Notes: generated by a model not told the origin, from the letters alone. DNA of 54,153 nucleotides from Shewanella surugensis (GCF_023284005.1 NZ_JAKIKS010000027.1:1-54153); one strand, 5' to 3'; shown: positions 45,216 to 54,153, numbered from the stretch's first letter. A program made the numbers and translations.

Positions 45216-45908
45216 TTACGCTTTAGCAATCGGCGCACGCATGGCTTGCCACCAAGCATCATCAGCTAAAATTTGGCCTGTATTATCAATGGCTGGATAG
45301 GGCAGTTTTTTGCGTTTGCACGCTTTTGCGTAAATAGGATGGCCTTGCTCAAATAACTTAGTTTGGCAATAATAGTGATCGAGCTTGCACTCGCCATACA
45401 TGTTTGCGGCTTGCCTTTGACGTTGGGCTTCATACATGATCAGTGCTGCGGCCACAGAAACATTGAGTGATTGTACCATGCCTTGCATGGGGATAATGAT
45501 ATGTTGATCGGCGCTTGCGATACCTTCAGGGCTAACGCCGTCACGCTCGTTACCTAATAACACTACCGTTGGTTTAGTGTAATCAATTTCGCGAAAATCA
45601 ATCGCAGAGTCTGAAAAGTTAGTGGCTAATATTTGCATGTCTTTATGGCGAAAAGCGCTGACAGCATCATTAATATGATGGTGTTTAACCGTTTTAACCC
45701 ATTGCTGGCTACCCGAGGCGGTATTGCCCGAGACGCGCATGTCGAGATCAGGCCAAACCGCATGAATTTCGTGAATACCGATTGCATCGGCGGTGCGAAT
45801 AACAGCGGCGATATTATTACATTTATGCACTTTATCAAGGCATACGGTGAGATCAGGTTGGCGGTTGTTTAACATGGTATTAATGCGAGAGAAGCGTTCT
45901 GGACTCAT
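45216..45908 (-). CDS. trmH: tRNA (guanosine(18)-2'-O)-methyltransferase
   Basis: A 230-residue SpoU/TrmH (SPOUT) methyltransferase: N-terminal R-x-D-x-T-V-type stretch (Q-P-D-L-T-V-C-L-D), the S-A-D motif region, L-L-G-N-E-R-D-G-V-S and S-L-N-V-S-V-A-A-A, which forms the knotted SAM site. Methylates G18 in the D-loop of tRNAs. Part of the gmk-rpoZ-spoT-ridA-trmH order, but 118 bp follow ridA and recG is far away. Confidence 0.95.
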   Translation of the reverse strand: MSPERFSRINTMLNNRQPDLTVCLDKVHKCNNIAAVIRTADAIGIHEIHAVWPDLDMRVSGNTASGSQQWVKTVKHHHINDAVSAFRHKDMQILATNFSDSAIDFREIDYTKPTVVLLGNERDGVSPEGIASADQHIIIPMQGMVQSLNVSVAAALIMYEAQRQRQAANMYGECKLDHYYCQTKLFEQGHPIYAKACKRKKLPYPAIDNTGQILADDAWWQAMRAPIAKA

Positions 45909-46026
45909 GAGCTTTGTATTCTTGTGGTGAAAGTGTGGCTACAAAAAGAGCGCCAATGCGCTCTTAATGGTGATGACTTTTAATTGCATTATCATCGTGA
46001 TGGAACAGTCGTAAAATGAATGGGAA

Positions 46027-46410
46027 TTAAATTTCCATTATTCCATCCATTTCAACCAGTGAATCCTTAGGGAGTTGCTTTACACCAATCGCAGCACGAG
46101 CAGGGTAGGGCTGATCAAAATATTGTCCCATGATTTCATTAACGGTGGAAAAATGACTTAGATCGGTTAAAAAGATATTCAATTTAACAATATCACTAAG
46201 CTGGCCGCCAGCAGCTTGACATACTGCGGTTAGGTTTTCGAAAACTTGCACGACTTGAAGTGCAAACTCTTCACTGACCATTTGCATGGTGTCAGGAACC
46301 AATGGGATCTGTCCAGATAAATATACAGTACTGCCCACTTTCACGGCTTGAGAATAAGTGCCAATTGCTTGAGGAGCTTTATCAGTTGCTATAATGTTTT
46401 TTTCTGCCAT
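46027..46410 (-). CDS. ridA: RidA family enamine/imine deaminase
   Basis: A 127-residue RidA (YjgF/YER057c/UK114). The conserved I-G-T-Y-S-Q-A and Y-L-S-G-Q-I-P-L motifs and the [10 protein letters not shown] segment (Arg that binds the substrate carboxylate) are present. It hydrolyses reactive 2-aminoacrylate from PLP enzymes. Inserted between spoT and trmH, 22 bp after spoT. Confidence 0.95.
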   Translation of the reverse strand: MAEKNIIATDKAPQAIGTYSQAVKVGSTVYLSGQIPLVPDTMQMVSEEFALQVVQVFENLTAVCQAAGGQLSDIVKLNIFLTDLSHFSTVNEIMGQYFDQPYPARAAIGVKQLPKDSLVEMDGIMEI

Positions 46411-46431
46411 GACGTTCTCTCTACAGGTTGA

Positions 46432-48537
46432 CTATCGATTTCGGGATGTGCGCAAGACTTCCGGAAGCACTCGGATCCGGCGCATTACATTGGCTAAATG
46501 AATACGATCTTTGACCGATACACGTAAATTAATTAAAAAGACGCGGCCATCACGTTCTTCTGTGCTGAGGCTATGGATATTAGACCCTTCAGCAGCCACA
46601 ATCGAGGTGATTTTAGCTAATGCACCTTGATGGTTAACAATCTCAATACGCAGGTTGGCTTGATACTCTTCGCCATCACCTGTATCCCATTCGACTGCAA
46701 TATATTTATTAGGTTCATCTTGGTAGCCACGGATGTTGGCGCAACTTTCCATATGAATGACTAAACCTTTGCCTGGGCTGACATGGGCGATGACGGCATC
46801 CCCAGGAATTGGGCGGCAACAATTGGCAAAGGTGACCAACATGCCTTCAGCGCCACGAATAGACATGGTGTGAGCATCTTTATCTTTTGCATCGTCAATA
46901 TGTGCGCCTATAAGACGTTGGGCAATGACGATGCTCATGGCATTGCCTAAGCCGATATCGGCGAGTAACTCATCTAAAGACCCATGTTTAGTATCGGTCA
47001 GTACCTGATCGATCTGTTCTTGAGGAATGCAATCGAGACGGTGTTCACCCAGTGCATGGTTGAGTAAACGTTTACCCAGTATAATCGCATCATCTGCTTT
47101 TAGGTTTTTTAGAAGATGACGTATTTTCGCCCGTGCTTTACCCGTCACCACAAAGTTGAGCCAAGCCGCATTGGGTCTGACACCTTTCGCGGTAATAATT
47201 TCCACGGTTTGACCTGAAATTAATGGCTGGCTGAGTGGATAAGCTTGACGATTCACTTTTGCGCCGACGCAAGTATTGCCCACATCGGTATGTACTTCAT
47301 AGGCAAAATCAACCGCAGTAGCACCGACAGGCAGCTCCAAAATACGGCCTTCTGGCGTGAAGACATAAATTTCTTCTGGGAATAATTCGGTTTTAACATT
47401 TTCAACAAATTCAAAAGAGGTACTGGCACTTTGCTGAAGTTCTAATAGACTCTGCATCCATTTTCGGGCGCGTAATTGAGTCGTTGTGCCTTGTTCTTGC
47501 GAGCTACCTTTCTTATATAACCAGTGAGCGGCCACCCCTTTATCTGCCATTTGATCCATATCTTCAGTACGGATCTGTACTTCAACAGGAACGCCTAATG
47601 GGCCAAAAAGGGAGGTGTGCAATGATTGATAGCCATTGGCTTTCGGGATGGCGATGTAGTCTTTAAAGCGGCCGGGGCGAGGTTTGTATAAACCATGCAT
47701 AGCGCCCATAACGCGATAACAAGTATCAATGGTATCAACAATAATCCGAAAAGCATAAATATCCATGACTTCTTGAAATTGAAGTTCTTTGCTTTTCATT
47801 TTGTTATAAATGGAATAAAGGTTTTTTTCTCGTCCTTTGACCGTTCCGATCAGTTGGGTATCTTCTAGACGCGTACCGATAGCGCCTTCAATACTGGCAA
47901 TGAGCTCATTACGATTTCCCCTTGCGGCTTTCACCACTTCTCTTAATACGCGGTGACGCATGGGGTAATAGGCTTGAAAGCCTAAATCTTCCAGTTCTGT
48001 CTTAATATTGTGAATACCGAGACGATTGGCGATAGGCGCATAAATTTCGAGCGTTTCACGGGCGATACGACGGCGTTTGTCGGGACGTAGTGCCCCTAAG
48101 GTCCGCATGTTGTGGGTTCGATCAGCCAGTTTGATGAGTATGACACGAATATCTTGCGTCATGGCCATCATCATTTTACGAAAGTTTTCTGCTTGAGCTT
48201 CTTTCTTATCGCGAAATTTAAGCTTATCGAGTTTAGATACGCCTTCGACTAATTCAGCGACAGCATCGCCAAACAATTCGGAGAGTTCTTCTCGAGTGAC
48301 AGGGGTATCTTCAATAGTATCATGAAGTAAAGCAGCCATCAGCGTCTCATGATCGAGACGCATTTCAGCCAGTATACGGGCAACCGCAACGGGATGGGTA
48401 ATATAAGGTTCGCCACTAGTGCGCATCTGACCTTCATGGGCAGCATGTGCTACCTTGTAGGCCTTTATGAGTAATTCTAGCTGCTCTCGCTCTAAATAAG
48501 CTGAAGCAGACTCCCTAAGACCTTCAAACAGATACAA
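46432..48537 (-). CDS. spoT: Bifunctional (p)ppGpp synthetase/hydrolase SpoT
   Basis: A 701-residue SpoT: HD hydrolase domain (H-P-V-A-V-A, H-D-T-I-E-D), synthetase domain (R-F-K-D-Y-I-A-I-P-K-A-N-G-Y-Q-S-L-H), TGS domain (I-Y-V-F-T-P-E-G) and C-terminal ACT domain. Full length. The start is TTG at 48537, followed by TATCTGTTTGAAGG, the same unusual start that E. coli spoT uses. Controls stringent-response alarmone level. Confidence 0.97.
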   Translation of the reverse strand: MYLFEGLRESASAYLEREQLELLIKAYKVAHAAHEGQMRTSGEPYITHPVAVARILAEMRLDHETLMAALLHDTIEDTPVTREELSELFGDAVAELVEGVSKLDKLKFRDKKEAQAENFRKMMMAMTQDIRVILIKLADRTHNMRTLGALRPDKRRRIARETLEIYAPIANRLGIHNIKTELEDLGFQAYYPMRHRVLREVVKAARGNRNELIASIEGAIGTRLEDTQLIGTVKGREKNLYSIYNKMKSKELQFQEVMDIYAFRIIVDTIDTCYRVMGAMHGLYKPRPGRFKDYIAIPKANGYQSLHTSLFGPLGVPVEVQIRTEDMDQMADKGVAAHWLYKKGSSQEQGTTTQLRARKWMQSLLELQQSASTSFEFVENVKTELFPEEIYVFTPEGRILELPVGATAVDFAYEVHTDVGNTCVGAKVNRQAYPLSQPLISGQTVEIITAKGVRPNAAWLNFVVTGKARAKIRHLLKNLKADDAIILGKRLLNHALGEHRLDCIPQEQIDQVLTDTKHGSLDELLADIGLGNAMSIVIAQRLIGAHIDDAKDKDAHTMSIRGAEGMLVTFANCCRPIPGDAVIAHVSPGKGLVIHMESCANIRGYQDEPNKYIAVEWDTGDGEEYQANLRIEIVNHQGALAKITSIVAAEGSNIHSLSTEERDGRVFLINLRVSVKDRIHLANVMRRIRVLPEVLRTSRNR

Positions 48538-48550
48538 GTGGCGCTACTCC

Positions 48551-48835
48551 CTATAATATATGGCTACGACCTTCAGCAATTGCTGCAACAGCAGCAATTT
48601 CAGCAGCTTCACGTTCACGAACGGTTTGACGTTCAGCAGCATCTAATGTATCTGCTGTGACTAAACCTAATTCGATTTCACGCAAAGCGATAACAGTTGG
48701 CTTATCGTTCTCTTCATCAACCATAGGGTCTTTACCCTGAACAGCGATTTGGCGAGCACGACGCGCTGCAACTAGGATCATGTCAAAACGGTTGCCGATT
48801 TGTTCTACGGCGTCTTCTACAGTTACGCGAGCCAT
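48551..48835 (-). CDS. rpoZ: RNA polymerase omega subunit
   Basis: A 94-residue omega subunit beginning [10 protein letters not shown], with the conserved [15 protein letters not shown] motif. ATG 48835 is the natural start; the longer frame adds 18 unlike residues. Supports RNA polymerase assembly and ppGpp binding; 14 bp before spoT. Confidence 0.97.
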   Translation of the reverse strand: MARVTVEDAVEQIGNRFDMILVAARRARQIAVQGKDPMVDEENDKPTVIALREIELGLVTADTLDAAERQTVREREAAEIAAVAAIAEGRSHIL

Positions 48836-48897
48836 GTAATGAAACTCCAATGTGTTATCGAACGAAAAATATGACGCAAAATTGTACACTATGCTGG

Positions 48898-49521
48898 CTA
48901 CTCTGCCAACAGATCTTTAAGCATACCATCATGCGCATGAATTTGGCTAGTCGCGGTGAGTCTTTGACTGTGAATAATGGCTAATAAATCTTGTTGTGCG
49001 GTAATAAAATTGTCATTAATAATGACATAATCATATTCATGGTAATGTGACATTTCTGAAACCGCTTGGGCCATGCGACTGTTAATGACTTTAGTACTGT
49101 CTTGCCCACGTCCTGTTAAGCGGCGTTCAAGTTCGGCTTTTGACGGCGGTAAAATGAAAACGCCAATGGCTTCAGGCATGATTTTTTTAACTTGCTGCGC
49201 ACCTTGCCAGTCGATATCCAAAAAAACATCAATACCTTGACTTAAGGTTTTTTCGATGACGATCCGCGAGGTGCCATAAAAATTACCAAAAACTTCGGCC
49301 CATTCGAAGAAAGCCTTTTCTTTGATGAGAGATTTAAACGTATCAGGTGTGACAAAATGATAATGCTGAGCATCAACTTCACCTTGACGTGGTTGTCGTG
49401 TCGTGTGTGAAACCGAGACTTGCATGTCTGCAGGTTGATTTTCGAGTAAAGCCGAAATGAGTGAGGATTTACCTGCGCCACTGGGGGCTGATACGATAAA
49501 TAAATTTCCGTGAGCAGTCAT
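48898..49521 (-). CDS. gmk: Guanylate kinase
   Basis: A 207-residue GMP kinase with P-loop [10 protein letters not shown] (residues ~11-20) and the GMP-binding [11 protein letters not shown]. Converts GMP to GDP. First gene of the block with rpoZ, spoT and ridA. Confidence 0.97.
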   Translation of the reverse strand: MTAHGNLFIVSAPSGAGKSSLISALLENQPADMQVSVSHTTRQPRQGEVDAQHYHFVTPDTFKSLIKEKAFFEWAEVFGNFYGTSRIVIEKTLSQGIDVFLDIDWQGAQQVKKIMPEAIGVFILPPSKAELERRLTGRGQDSTKVINSRMAQAVSEMSHYHEYDYVIINDNFITAQQDLLAIIHSQRLTATSQIHAHDGMLKDLLAE

Positions 49522-49897
49522 TGGGGGTACCTGATAATGAAAATCTGAAGATGATCGGAGCAGTATAATATGAGTGATCCTTGGATGCTATTTAAAATAC
49601 AACTCGATTTAGGTGTTTTTTGCTGTTTAAGTCACGGGAATATTTTGAATGGAAATTGTCTTAAAAATGTTATCGGGGTAGCGAGAAGATCCAAAGAGGA
49701 GAACAGATCATAAAACTTCAATTAAACGAGATATATTTTCTGTTAAAAAGAACAATCATCCCTGACTTTCTTTGTTTAATTCGCTAGGCTAATTCCAACG
49801 GAACCGATTTTTATCGTGTCTATACTCAATCCTCATTTTTAGGTGGCTTGAGTATAATAATTAAAAAACCTATTTTTTAGAGTGAGTGAAGAACATT
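49522..49897. other. Divergent intergenic region (gmk and DUF805-like gene)
   Basis: 376 bp without a gene. It contains the inverted repeat at 49821-49856; the promoters of the two divergent genes should be here, but no clear -35/-10 boxes are seen. Confidence 0.5.
49821..49856. repeat. Inverted repeat upstream of the DUF805-like gene
   Basis: TATACTCAA (49821-49829) and TTGAGTATA (49848-49856) form a perfect 9-bp inverted repeat with an 18-nt centre, 41 bp upstream of the gene's start. It may be a regulator-binding site or RNA hairpin. Confidence 0.5.
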
Positions 49898-51244
49898 ATG
49901 CAGTTTATCTCTCTTTGGTGTGTGAAAGGTTGTGATAATGGTTTAAGAAGCGCTGTGATCACGGGTGTCATCTATTTTATCGTGCTGCTAATCAGTTTTT
50001 TATTGGGTCCTACAGCATGGTTGTATTTTGTTGGCCTGTTGCTGGCCCCCATTTTATTGTTTTCTAATCGTCGACGTTTACGTGATGCTGATCACCCCGG
50101 TCAATGGAGCTGGTTATCTTTATTACCTTTTGTTGGTGTTATTGCGACTTTGGTCAATATTAGCAATGAAGTGTTATTGCTTATTTTTGTTATGTTAGCA
50201 GTTTGTATTGCAGTATATTTTTCTTCATTGAAAGCAGATAGGAAGCGCGTGTATCTTCAAGGCTATAATGGTCCAGAAATAAAAATGCAAAGAGGGAATA
50301 GCGGATTGAGTCAAAATAATAACGGCAAAACAAGAGTTGAACCCACGCTCTCTGCTGATCTTCACAGCAGTGCTCAGACAGAGGAGGTTATACAAAGTGA
50401 GTTAACCTCTGAAAGTGTTGCTGAAACAGAAACGTCCATAACTGCGAACGATAAACGATTAGATGAACACGTTGCCGTTTCCTCTAAAGACAGTGATTTA
50501 GAGAGCGGTGAAGCATTAGCGGCGTCAACTAGAGAGCATGAGTCCGTTTTACAAGTGCTGCATGCAAGAGAGCCGCATATAAGAGAATCTTATATCAGTA
50601 CTCAAGAAAAAGAGTCTGACAAGACTGCCTTTCAAGCGGGTAATAAACGCTTTAGTGCTGATGGGTCAATGGCCAAAACGCTGACTGTAGTCATCGATAA
50701 AATGATGAAGATCAGCATAAAGGCCGTTAAGCTAATAAAGCAGCGAGTTCAGCATAGGGATCGGAAAGTCTTAATTGGAGGGGGGATCGGTGTTATCACC
50801 TTTGTCTTGCTCGTCATTTTTCAGTTTACTGGCCATTCAGATAACATTGCGCCGTCCACGGCAACGGTGCTACCTGAGCAACCGATTGTGCGACATGAAG
50901 CTAAATTACCCGATGGTTTTAGTTTGGTTTTTGAAGATTCGATTCTTATTATGCGTTGGTTAGGAGAAACCCAAGCTCCACAGACGTTATGGTCACTGGC
51001 GTCTGCCAAGGGGGACCAGAGCTGCTCGGTATTGACCTTTAATAATGGGGCTAAATATCGTCCTTTAAGTGTTGCGGTACTTGCTGATACCGCAATCGAA
51101 GCCCGTTTTTCTCCCTTAGATAATGCGGGTATTATTACGGATGTTGCTAAGCGAGGCAGTGTGAGTCTTTGTGGGTATAAATTCAGCTTAAAAGGCAGTT
51201 TAGCCGTGTTGGGCAAGAACCCTGTTTTCGGTGATTACTTATAA
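49898..51244 (+). CDS. Membrane protein with DUF805-like N-terminus and unknown C-terminal domain
   Basis: A 448-residue protein. Residues ~1-125 hold four hydrophobic helices and R-R-R-L-R-D-A-D-H-P-G-Q-W, which matches the DUF805 motif (R-x-R-D-x-G-x-S/P-G). A long polar, Ser/Glu-rich linker follows (~140-285), one more helix (~300-315), then a ~110-residue C-terminal domain with two cysteines, ending G-D-Y-L. Start ATG 49898 rather than GTG 49886. The 3' end of the gene is duplicated downstream. Not known to me in detail. Confidence 0.65.
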   Translation: MQFISLWCVKGCDNGLRSAVITGVIYFIVLLISFLLGPTAWLYFVGLLLAPILLFSNRRRLRDADHPGQWSWLSLLPFVGVIATLVNISNEVLLLIFVMLAVCIAVYFSSLKADRKRVYLQGYNGPEIKMQRGNSGLSQNNNGKTRVEPTLSADLHSSAQTEEVIQSELTSESVAETETSITANDKRLDEHVAVSSKDSDLESGEALAASTREHESVLQVLHAREPHIRESYISTQEKESDKTAFQAGNKRFSADGSMAKTLTVVIDKMMKISIKAVKLIKQRVQHRDRKVLIGGGIGVITFVLLVIFQFTGHSDNIAPSTATVLPEQPIVRHEAKLPDGFSLVFEDSILIMRWLGETQAPQTLWSLASAKGDQSCSVLTFNNGAKYRPLSVAVLADTAIEARFSPLDNAGIITDVAKRGSVSLCGYKFSLKGSLAVLGKNPVFGDYL

Positions 51245-51460
51245 TACTGGTTGAGAGAGTGAGTCTTTGTGACGCTCAATGGTGGATGAAGACATTCAGC
51301 TTAAAAGGCAGTTTAGCCGTGTTAGGCGGGAACCCTGTTTTCGGTGATTACTTATAATATTGGTTGAGAGTGTGAGTTTATGTGACGCTCAAGGGTGAAT
51401 GTAAGACATTCAGCTTATTAAAGGCAGTTTCGCCGTGTTAGGCAAGCACGCTTTTGAAGA
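51181..51460 (+). repeat. Tandem duplication of the 3' end of the DUF805-like gene
   Basis: The segment starting ATTCAGCTTAAAAGGCAG at 51181 recurs at 51294 (period 113) and, shortened and more diverged, at 51408 (period 114). The first copy is coding (C-terminal residues F-S-L-K-G-S-L-A-V-L-G-K-N-P-V-F-G-D-Y-L and stop); the other two lie outside the reading frame. The last copy breaks off by about 51460. Confidence 0.85.
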
Positions 51461-51540
51461 ACTTTGTGTTGATGATTATTGATCGTTAAGATTTATTCTG
51501 TGGACACAGAGCGGGATTTTATTGGAGGATGATTGGTAAG

Positions 51541-52647
51541 ATGGATGCGAGATTAACGGATTTTATTAAACAGCATGTGCTTGTTCATTTTGATCTCAAC
51601 TGGCTAGAGTTGGGCGATAGCCTACAGCTTTCTCCTTTGGGGAAGGGTCATATTAATCAAACCTTTTTGGTGCAATGGCCTCAAGGGGCGATGGTTTTAC
51701 AACGGATTAATACCCACGTATTTTCTTGCCCTAAAAGTTTGATGGATAACCTGCATCGAGTTTATCAATGTTTAATGGGCAGCCATTTAGACAAGCAAGA
51801 TCCTTTAACAAGATATCAATTAGCGATCCCTCGGCCTTTGATGACAAATAAGCATCAATCTATGTTAGATCTGGGCGAGCAGGGCGTATGGCGAGGAATG
51901 GAGTACCTTGAAAGTAGTCATTGTATCGAACAGGTAGACACCTCTGCACAAGCAGAGACTGCGGCGCGTGCTTTTGCTCACTTCAGCCGTCATCTTATGG
52001 CTATTGAGCCAGATAAAATGCAGGATGTTATTCCTGATTTCCATGATTTATCGCAGCGGATAAAATCGTTAACCCAGACGGTAAAAGAGGATCCACGGCA
52101 AAGGCTCGAGGGCTGTCAACATTGGGTTGATTTTGCTGTAAATCAAACTAATTTTATCGAGGAAGTGAATCATACGCTTTCATTGTTACCACGGCGAATT
52201 TGCCATAATGACACTAAAATCAATAATTTACTTTTTAAAATGCACGATATGACAGCCATGGCTGTGATTGATCTTGATACCTGTATGTCGGGTTATTTGT
52301 TGTATGATTTTGGCGATATGGTAAGGACTTTTTGTTCCACAGTAGAAGAAGACTCACATAAATTGGAACAACTGGGTGTACGTGAAACGATATTTGCTGC
52401 AATTTGTAAAGGTTACCTGTCTGAATTAGGGGATGTGATAAGCTTGGCCGAAAAGCAAAGTCTATGGCTGGGAGCTAGGCTAATGTGCTTTATGCTTGGG
52501 GTCCGTTTTTTAATCGACCACCTTGCAGGCGATCATTATTTTAAAATCCAGTATCCCGGACACAATTTGGTTCGAGCCGCGAACCAGTTTACCTTATATC
52601 AACGTTTACTGGAGCAAGAGGCGGATTTAGTGGCGTACATTTATTAA
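51541..52647 (+). CDS. Aminoglycoside-phosphotransferase/choline-kinase-like kinase
   Basis: A 368-residue APH-fold kinase with the catalytic loop I-C-H-N-D-T-K-I-N-N and metal-binding V-I-D-L-D-T-C, resembling N-acetylhexosamine 1-kinases and similar sugar kinases. GGAGG lies 12 bases before ATG 51541; a nearer ATG at 51529 overlaps that site, so the start is uncertain by four codons. Substrate unknown, possibly a cell-wall sugar. Followed by a lipoprotein gene. Confidence 0.82.
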   Translation: MDARLTDFIKQHVLVHFDLNWLELGDSLQLSPLGKGHINQTFLVQWPQGAMVLQRINTHVFSCPKSLMDNLHRVYQCLMGSHLDKQDPLTRYQLAIPRPLMTNKHQSMLDLGEQGVWRGMEYLESSHCIEQVDTSAQAETAARAFAHFSRHLMAIEPDKMQDVIPDFHDLSQRIKSLTQTVKEDPRQRLEGCQHWVDFAVNQTNFIEEVNHTLSLLPRRICHNDTKINNLLFKMHDMTAMAVIDLDTCMSGYLLYDFGDMVRTFCSTVEEDSHKLEQLGVRETIFAAICKGYLSELGDVISLAEKQSLWLGARLMCFMLGVRFLIDHLAGDHYFKIQYPGHNLVRAANQFTLYQRLLEQEADLVAYIY

Positions 52648-52725
52648 AACTATGTTTTTAATAATAAAATTATAATCTTTCAAGCCTCATAAAGTAGAAC
52701 GTAGATAATAGTAGAGAATAGAGAC

Positions 52726-53010
52726 GTGATTGTGAAACATTTATTAATATTAGCCATGGGTGCACTGTTGCTAGCAGGTTGTGCTGCTGATCCATCAGAA
52801 TCAGAGCCAAGTGAAGCGAGTCAACATCTTGGCTCTGATGCCGACTTTATGCAAATGGCCTGTATTGATTTTACCACCCAAGATAAAGCCAAAATCGAAG
52901 CGGATCTTAAGCAGTATCAAGACTGGACGAAGATCTATGAGGTGGATGATGTCACGCTAAATAGCGATACCCCTCAGGGGATCGTCTGCTTTGAAAAGCC
53001 AACTGAATGA
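52726..53010 (+). CDS. Small predicted lipoprotein
   Basis: A 94-residue protein with an N-terminal helix ending in lipobox L-L-A-G-C, then a mature ~75-residue domain with two more cysteines and many acidic residues. The start codon is GTG (52726, or GTG two codons later). No recognised family. Expected in the outer membrane. Confidence 0.65.
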   Translation: MIVKHLLILAMGALLLAGCAADPSESEPSEASQHLGSDADFMQMACIDFTTQDKAKIEADLKQYQDWTKIYEVDDVTLNSDTPQGIVCFEKPTE

Positions 53011-53149
53011 TGGATTTAATGCTTTTAATCTACAATCTGTTTTACCGATACCGTATGTTATATTCACAAACTATTGAGCTGGAACGTTGGGTAAAGTTTA
53101 ATCTCTTAAACCAACAACCAGTTATTTTGTGTATAAACAGTTTGCATAT

Positions 53150-54027
53150 TCATGCATAGTTTCGCAATGATCCATTGTTGTTTACTTCGCGATTAAATTC
53201 TTGAGTCGCGCATTGGGTGACTCCTTTCAATATATTTTGTAGATGATGGTTTGCTTCAGTTGTCCAGTGACCATCTATATCTCCTTCTGCGGGAAAATCA
53301 GTGAATAATACTTCCTGCAAACTTGTCGTTAAAGTGGTTATATGTGCAGCAATTTTCATTTGTTCGGCAACCCATTTTTGGGCTAAAACAGGATCATCAG
53401 ACATTTTAACTAATGTCTCTTTTTCAAGTAAATGAAGATTTAATCGAGTTTGATTAAAAGGAACAACACCTTGCATTTCAACATCGTTTTGATTTCGAGA
53501 GACTATACAGGGTTGTTTTGGTTGATAAGATACAGATTTAAGTGTTTGGTCTAATCCGTGTTCTGCAACTGATTTTTTATCAAGAAAATCGACGTCATTG
53601 TTCAGCGGTAATTGACGTATTGTTGCTAATTCCATATTTGGCTCACCAAATCGGAAAGTGTTCTTCAAAATTGAATGGTTGTCTTTATTCATGAGATTGA
53701 AATTAAAACTGTGAGAGCCATCTAAATTCGAGCTGAAAGGTTGGCTTTATATGTATCAGATAAGCTGTTTTTTAATGTCGTAAAACTTTTCATTTTACTG
53801 ATTGCGCTGGAGGTATCCAATGTATCTTTTGGATTATGGGTTAATTCATATAGTGCTGTGAGAGCCTCTGCTTTATGGGTACCTAAAATCATATCTTTCA
53901 ATTTATCGAAAATACCCATATGAGTAGCATCTTTTTCACTCACAGCATTTTGAATTTTGTCTAATCGGCTATCGCTGATGCTCAATTTATAATCAGAAAA
54001 GCGTCCAGTATTGAAATCTAGGGCCAT
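53150..54027 (-). pseudogene. Frameshifted candidate type III effector with SPI-2-type N-terminal domain
   Basis: Two adjoining frames (54027-53722, 101 codons; 53692-53150, 180 codons) read as one ~292-residue protein if one base is restored near 53741 (T run CCTTTCAG). The first contains F-D-K-L-K-D-M-I-L-G-T-H-K-A-E-A-L-T-A-L, matching the SseJ/SifA segment without gaps; restored sequence N-L-D-G-S-H-S-F-N-F-N-L-M-N-K-D-N fits the rest of the domain. The remainder is not recognised. No ribosome site precedes the second frame, so it is probably not translated alone. An IS66-like element ends 16 bp upstream of the first ATG, likely removing its promoter. Confidence 0.7.
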
Positions 54028-54043
54028 AACTTTTCATCTTAGT

Positions 54044-54153
54044 GTAACCGTCCGAGCAAGTACATCTTCAACCGTGTTCATCGATCCCTTATGTTAACCC
54101 CTGACTATGATATCAGGAGTTAATATGACTAAGCGTTCTCATGAAGAGTGGGT
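54044..54153 (+). mobile_element. Left end of an IS66-family insertion sequence (cut by the window)
   Basis: GTAACCGTCCGAGCAAGT at 54044 fits the GTAA-type terminal repeat of IS66 elements. 81 bp later, after AGGAG, an ATG at 54125 opens M-T-K-R-S-H-E-E-W, typical of the TnpA start of IS66. Only the first codons are in the window, so the family call is tentative. Confidence 0.55.

Noticed and set aside
1..54153. CRISPR array, rRNA or tRNA genes
   Set aside because: No regularly spaced direct repeats and no cloverleaf or rRNA-like sequence were noticed on either strand.

Overview
The window most resembles a chromosome segment of a Shewanella-like marine gammaproteobacterium. The reasons are moderately AT-rich DNA, the gmk-rpoZ-spoT-ridA-trmH block, recG, uvrA, yrbG and an aryl-polyene operon in the enterobacterial gene order. 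The assignment rests on gene order and protein character only; no rRNA gene is present.

Layout. 1-2800 is a mobile-element scrapyard: a possible group II intron end, a two-repeat hypothetical protein, an Rpn/transposase_31 nuclease, and a fused remnant of a serine recombinase and an ISNCY-type transposase. 2816-21118 is one minus-strand operon of about 19 tightly packed, often overlapping genes for an aryl polyene (APE), a cell-envelope pigment. It follows the apeC-apeR order with three additions: an aromatic amino-acid ammonia-lyase, a flavin-dependent halogenase-like enzyme and a secreted protein of unknown function. The methyltransferase expected at the head of the operon is absent. 21304-28629 is housekeeping: DUF3014 protein, RecG, YrbG, an acyl-CoA ligase, and a LysE exporter divergent from an Lrp regulator. 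28870-34362 is accessory: a frameshifted PAAR-like protein, a broken multicopper oxidase with an outer-membrane-like tail, a His-rich DUF4396 protein and a 505-residue candidate type III effector. 34496-40097 holds YjbQ, a persulfide-responsive sulfur operon (MBL hydrolase, two YeeE/YedE halves, BigR/SqrR-like repressor), an alpha/beta hydrolase and a pair of FUSC membrane proteins. 40192-53010 is UvrA, a hemerythrin, small exported proteins, the stringent-response block, a DUF805-like protein with a tandemly duplicated 3' end, a kinase and a lipoprotein. 53150-54153 holds a frameshifted second candidate effector with the left end of an IS66-like element immediately upstream of its start.

How the genes work together. 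In the APE operon, ApeH loads an aryl starter on the ACPs ApeE/F; ApeR and ApeO/ApeC elongate, ApeQ reduces and ApeI/ApeP dehydrate; ApeD, ApeJ and ApeK handle acyl transfer and release; ApeL, ApeM and ApeN are envelope export functions. The lyase could supply a cinnamate-type starter and the flavoenzyme could halogenate the aryl head.

The most interesting signal is that the proteins at 32845-34362 and 53150-54027 both carry, near the N terminus, a segment that aligns without gaps to the SPI-2 type III effector translocation domain (WEK-type motif, as in SifA and SseJ), although no secretion apparatus lies in the window. Accessory genes here repeatedly show one-base frame breaks (four cases), while the long core genes are intact.
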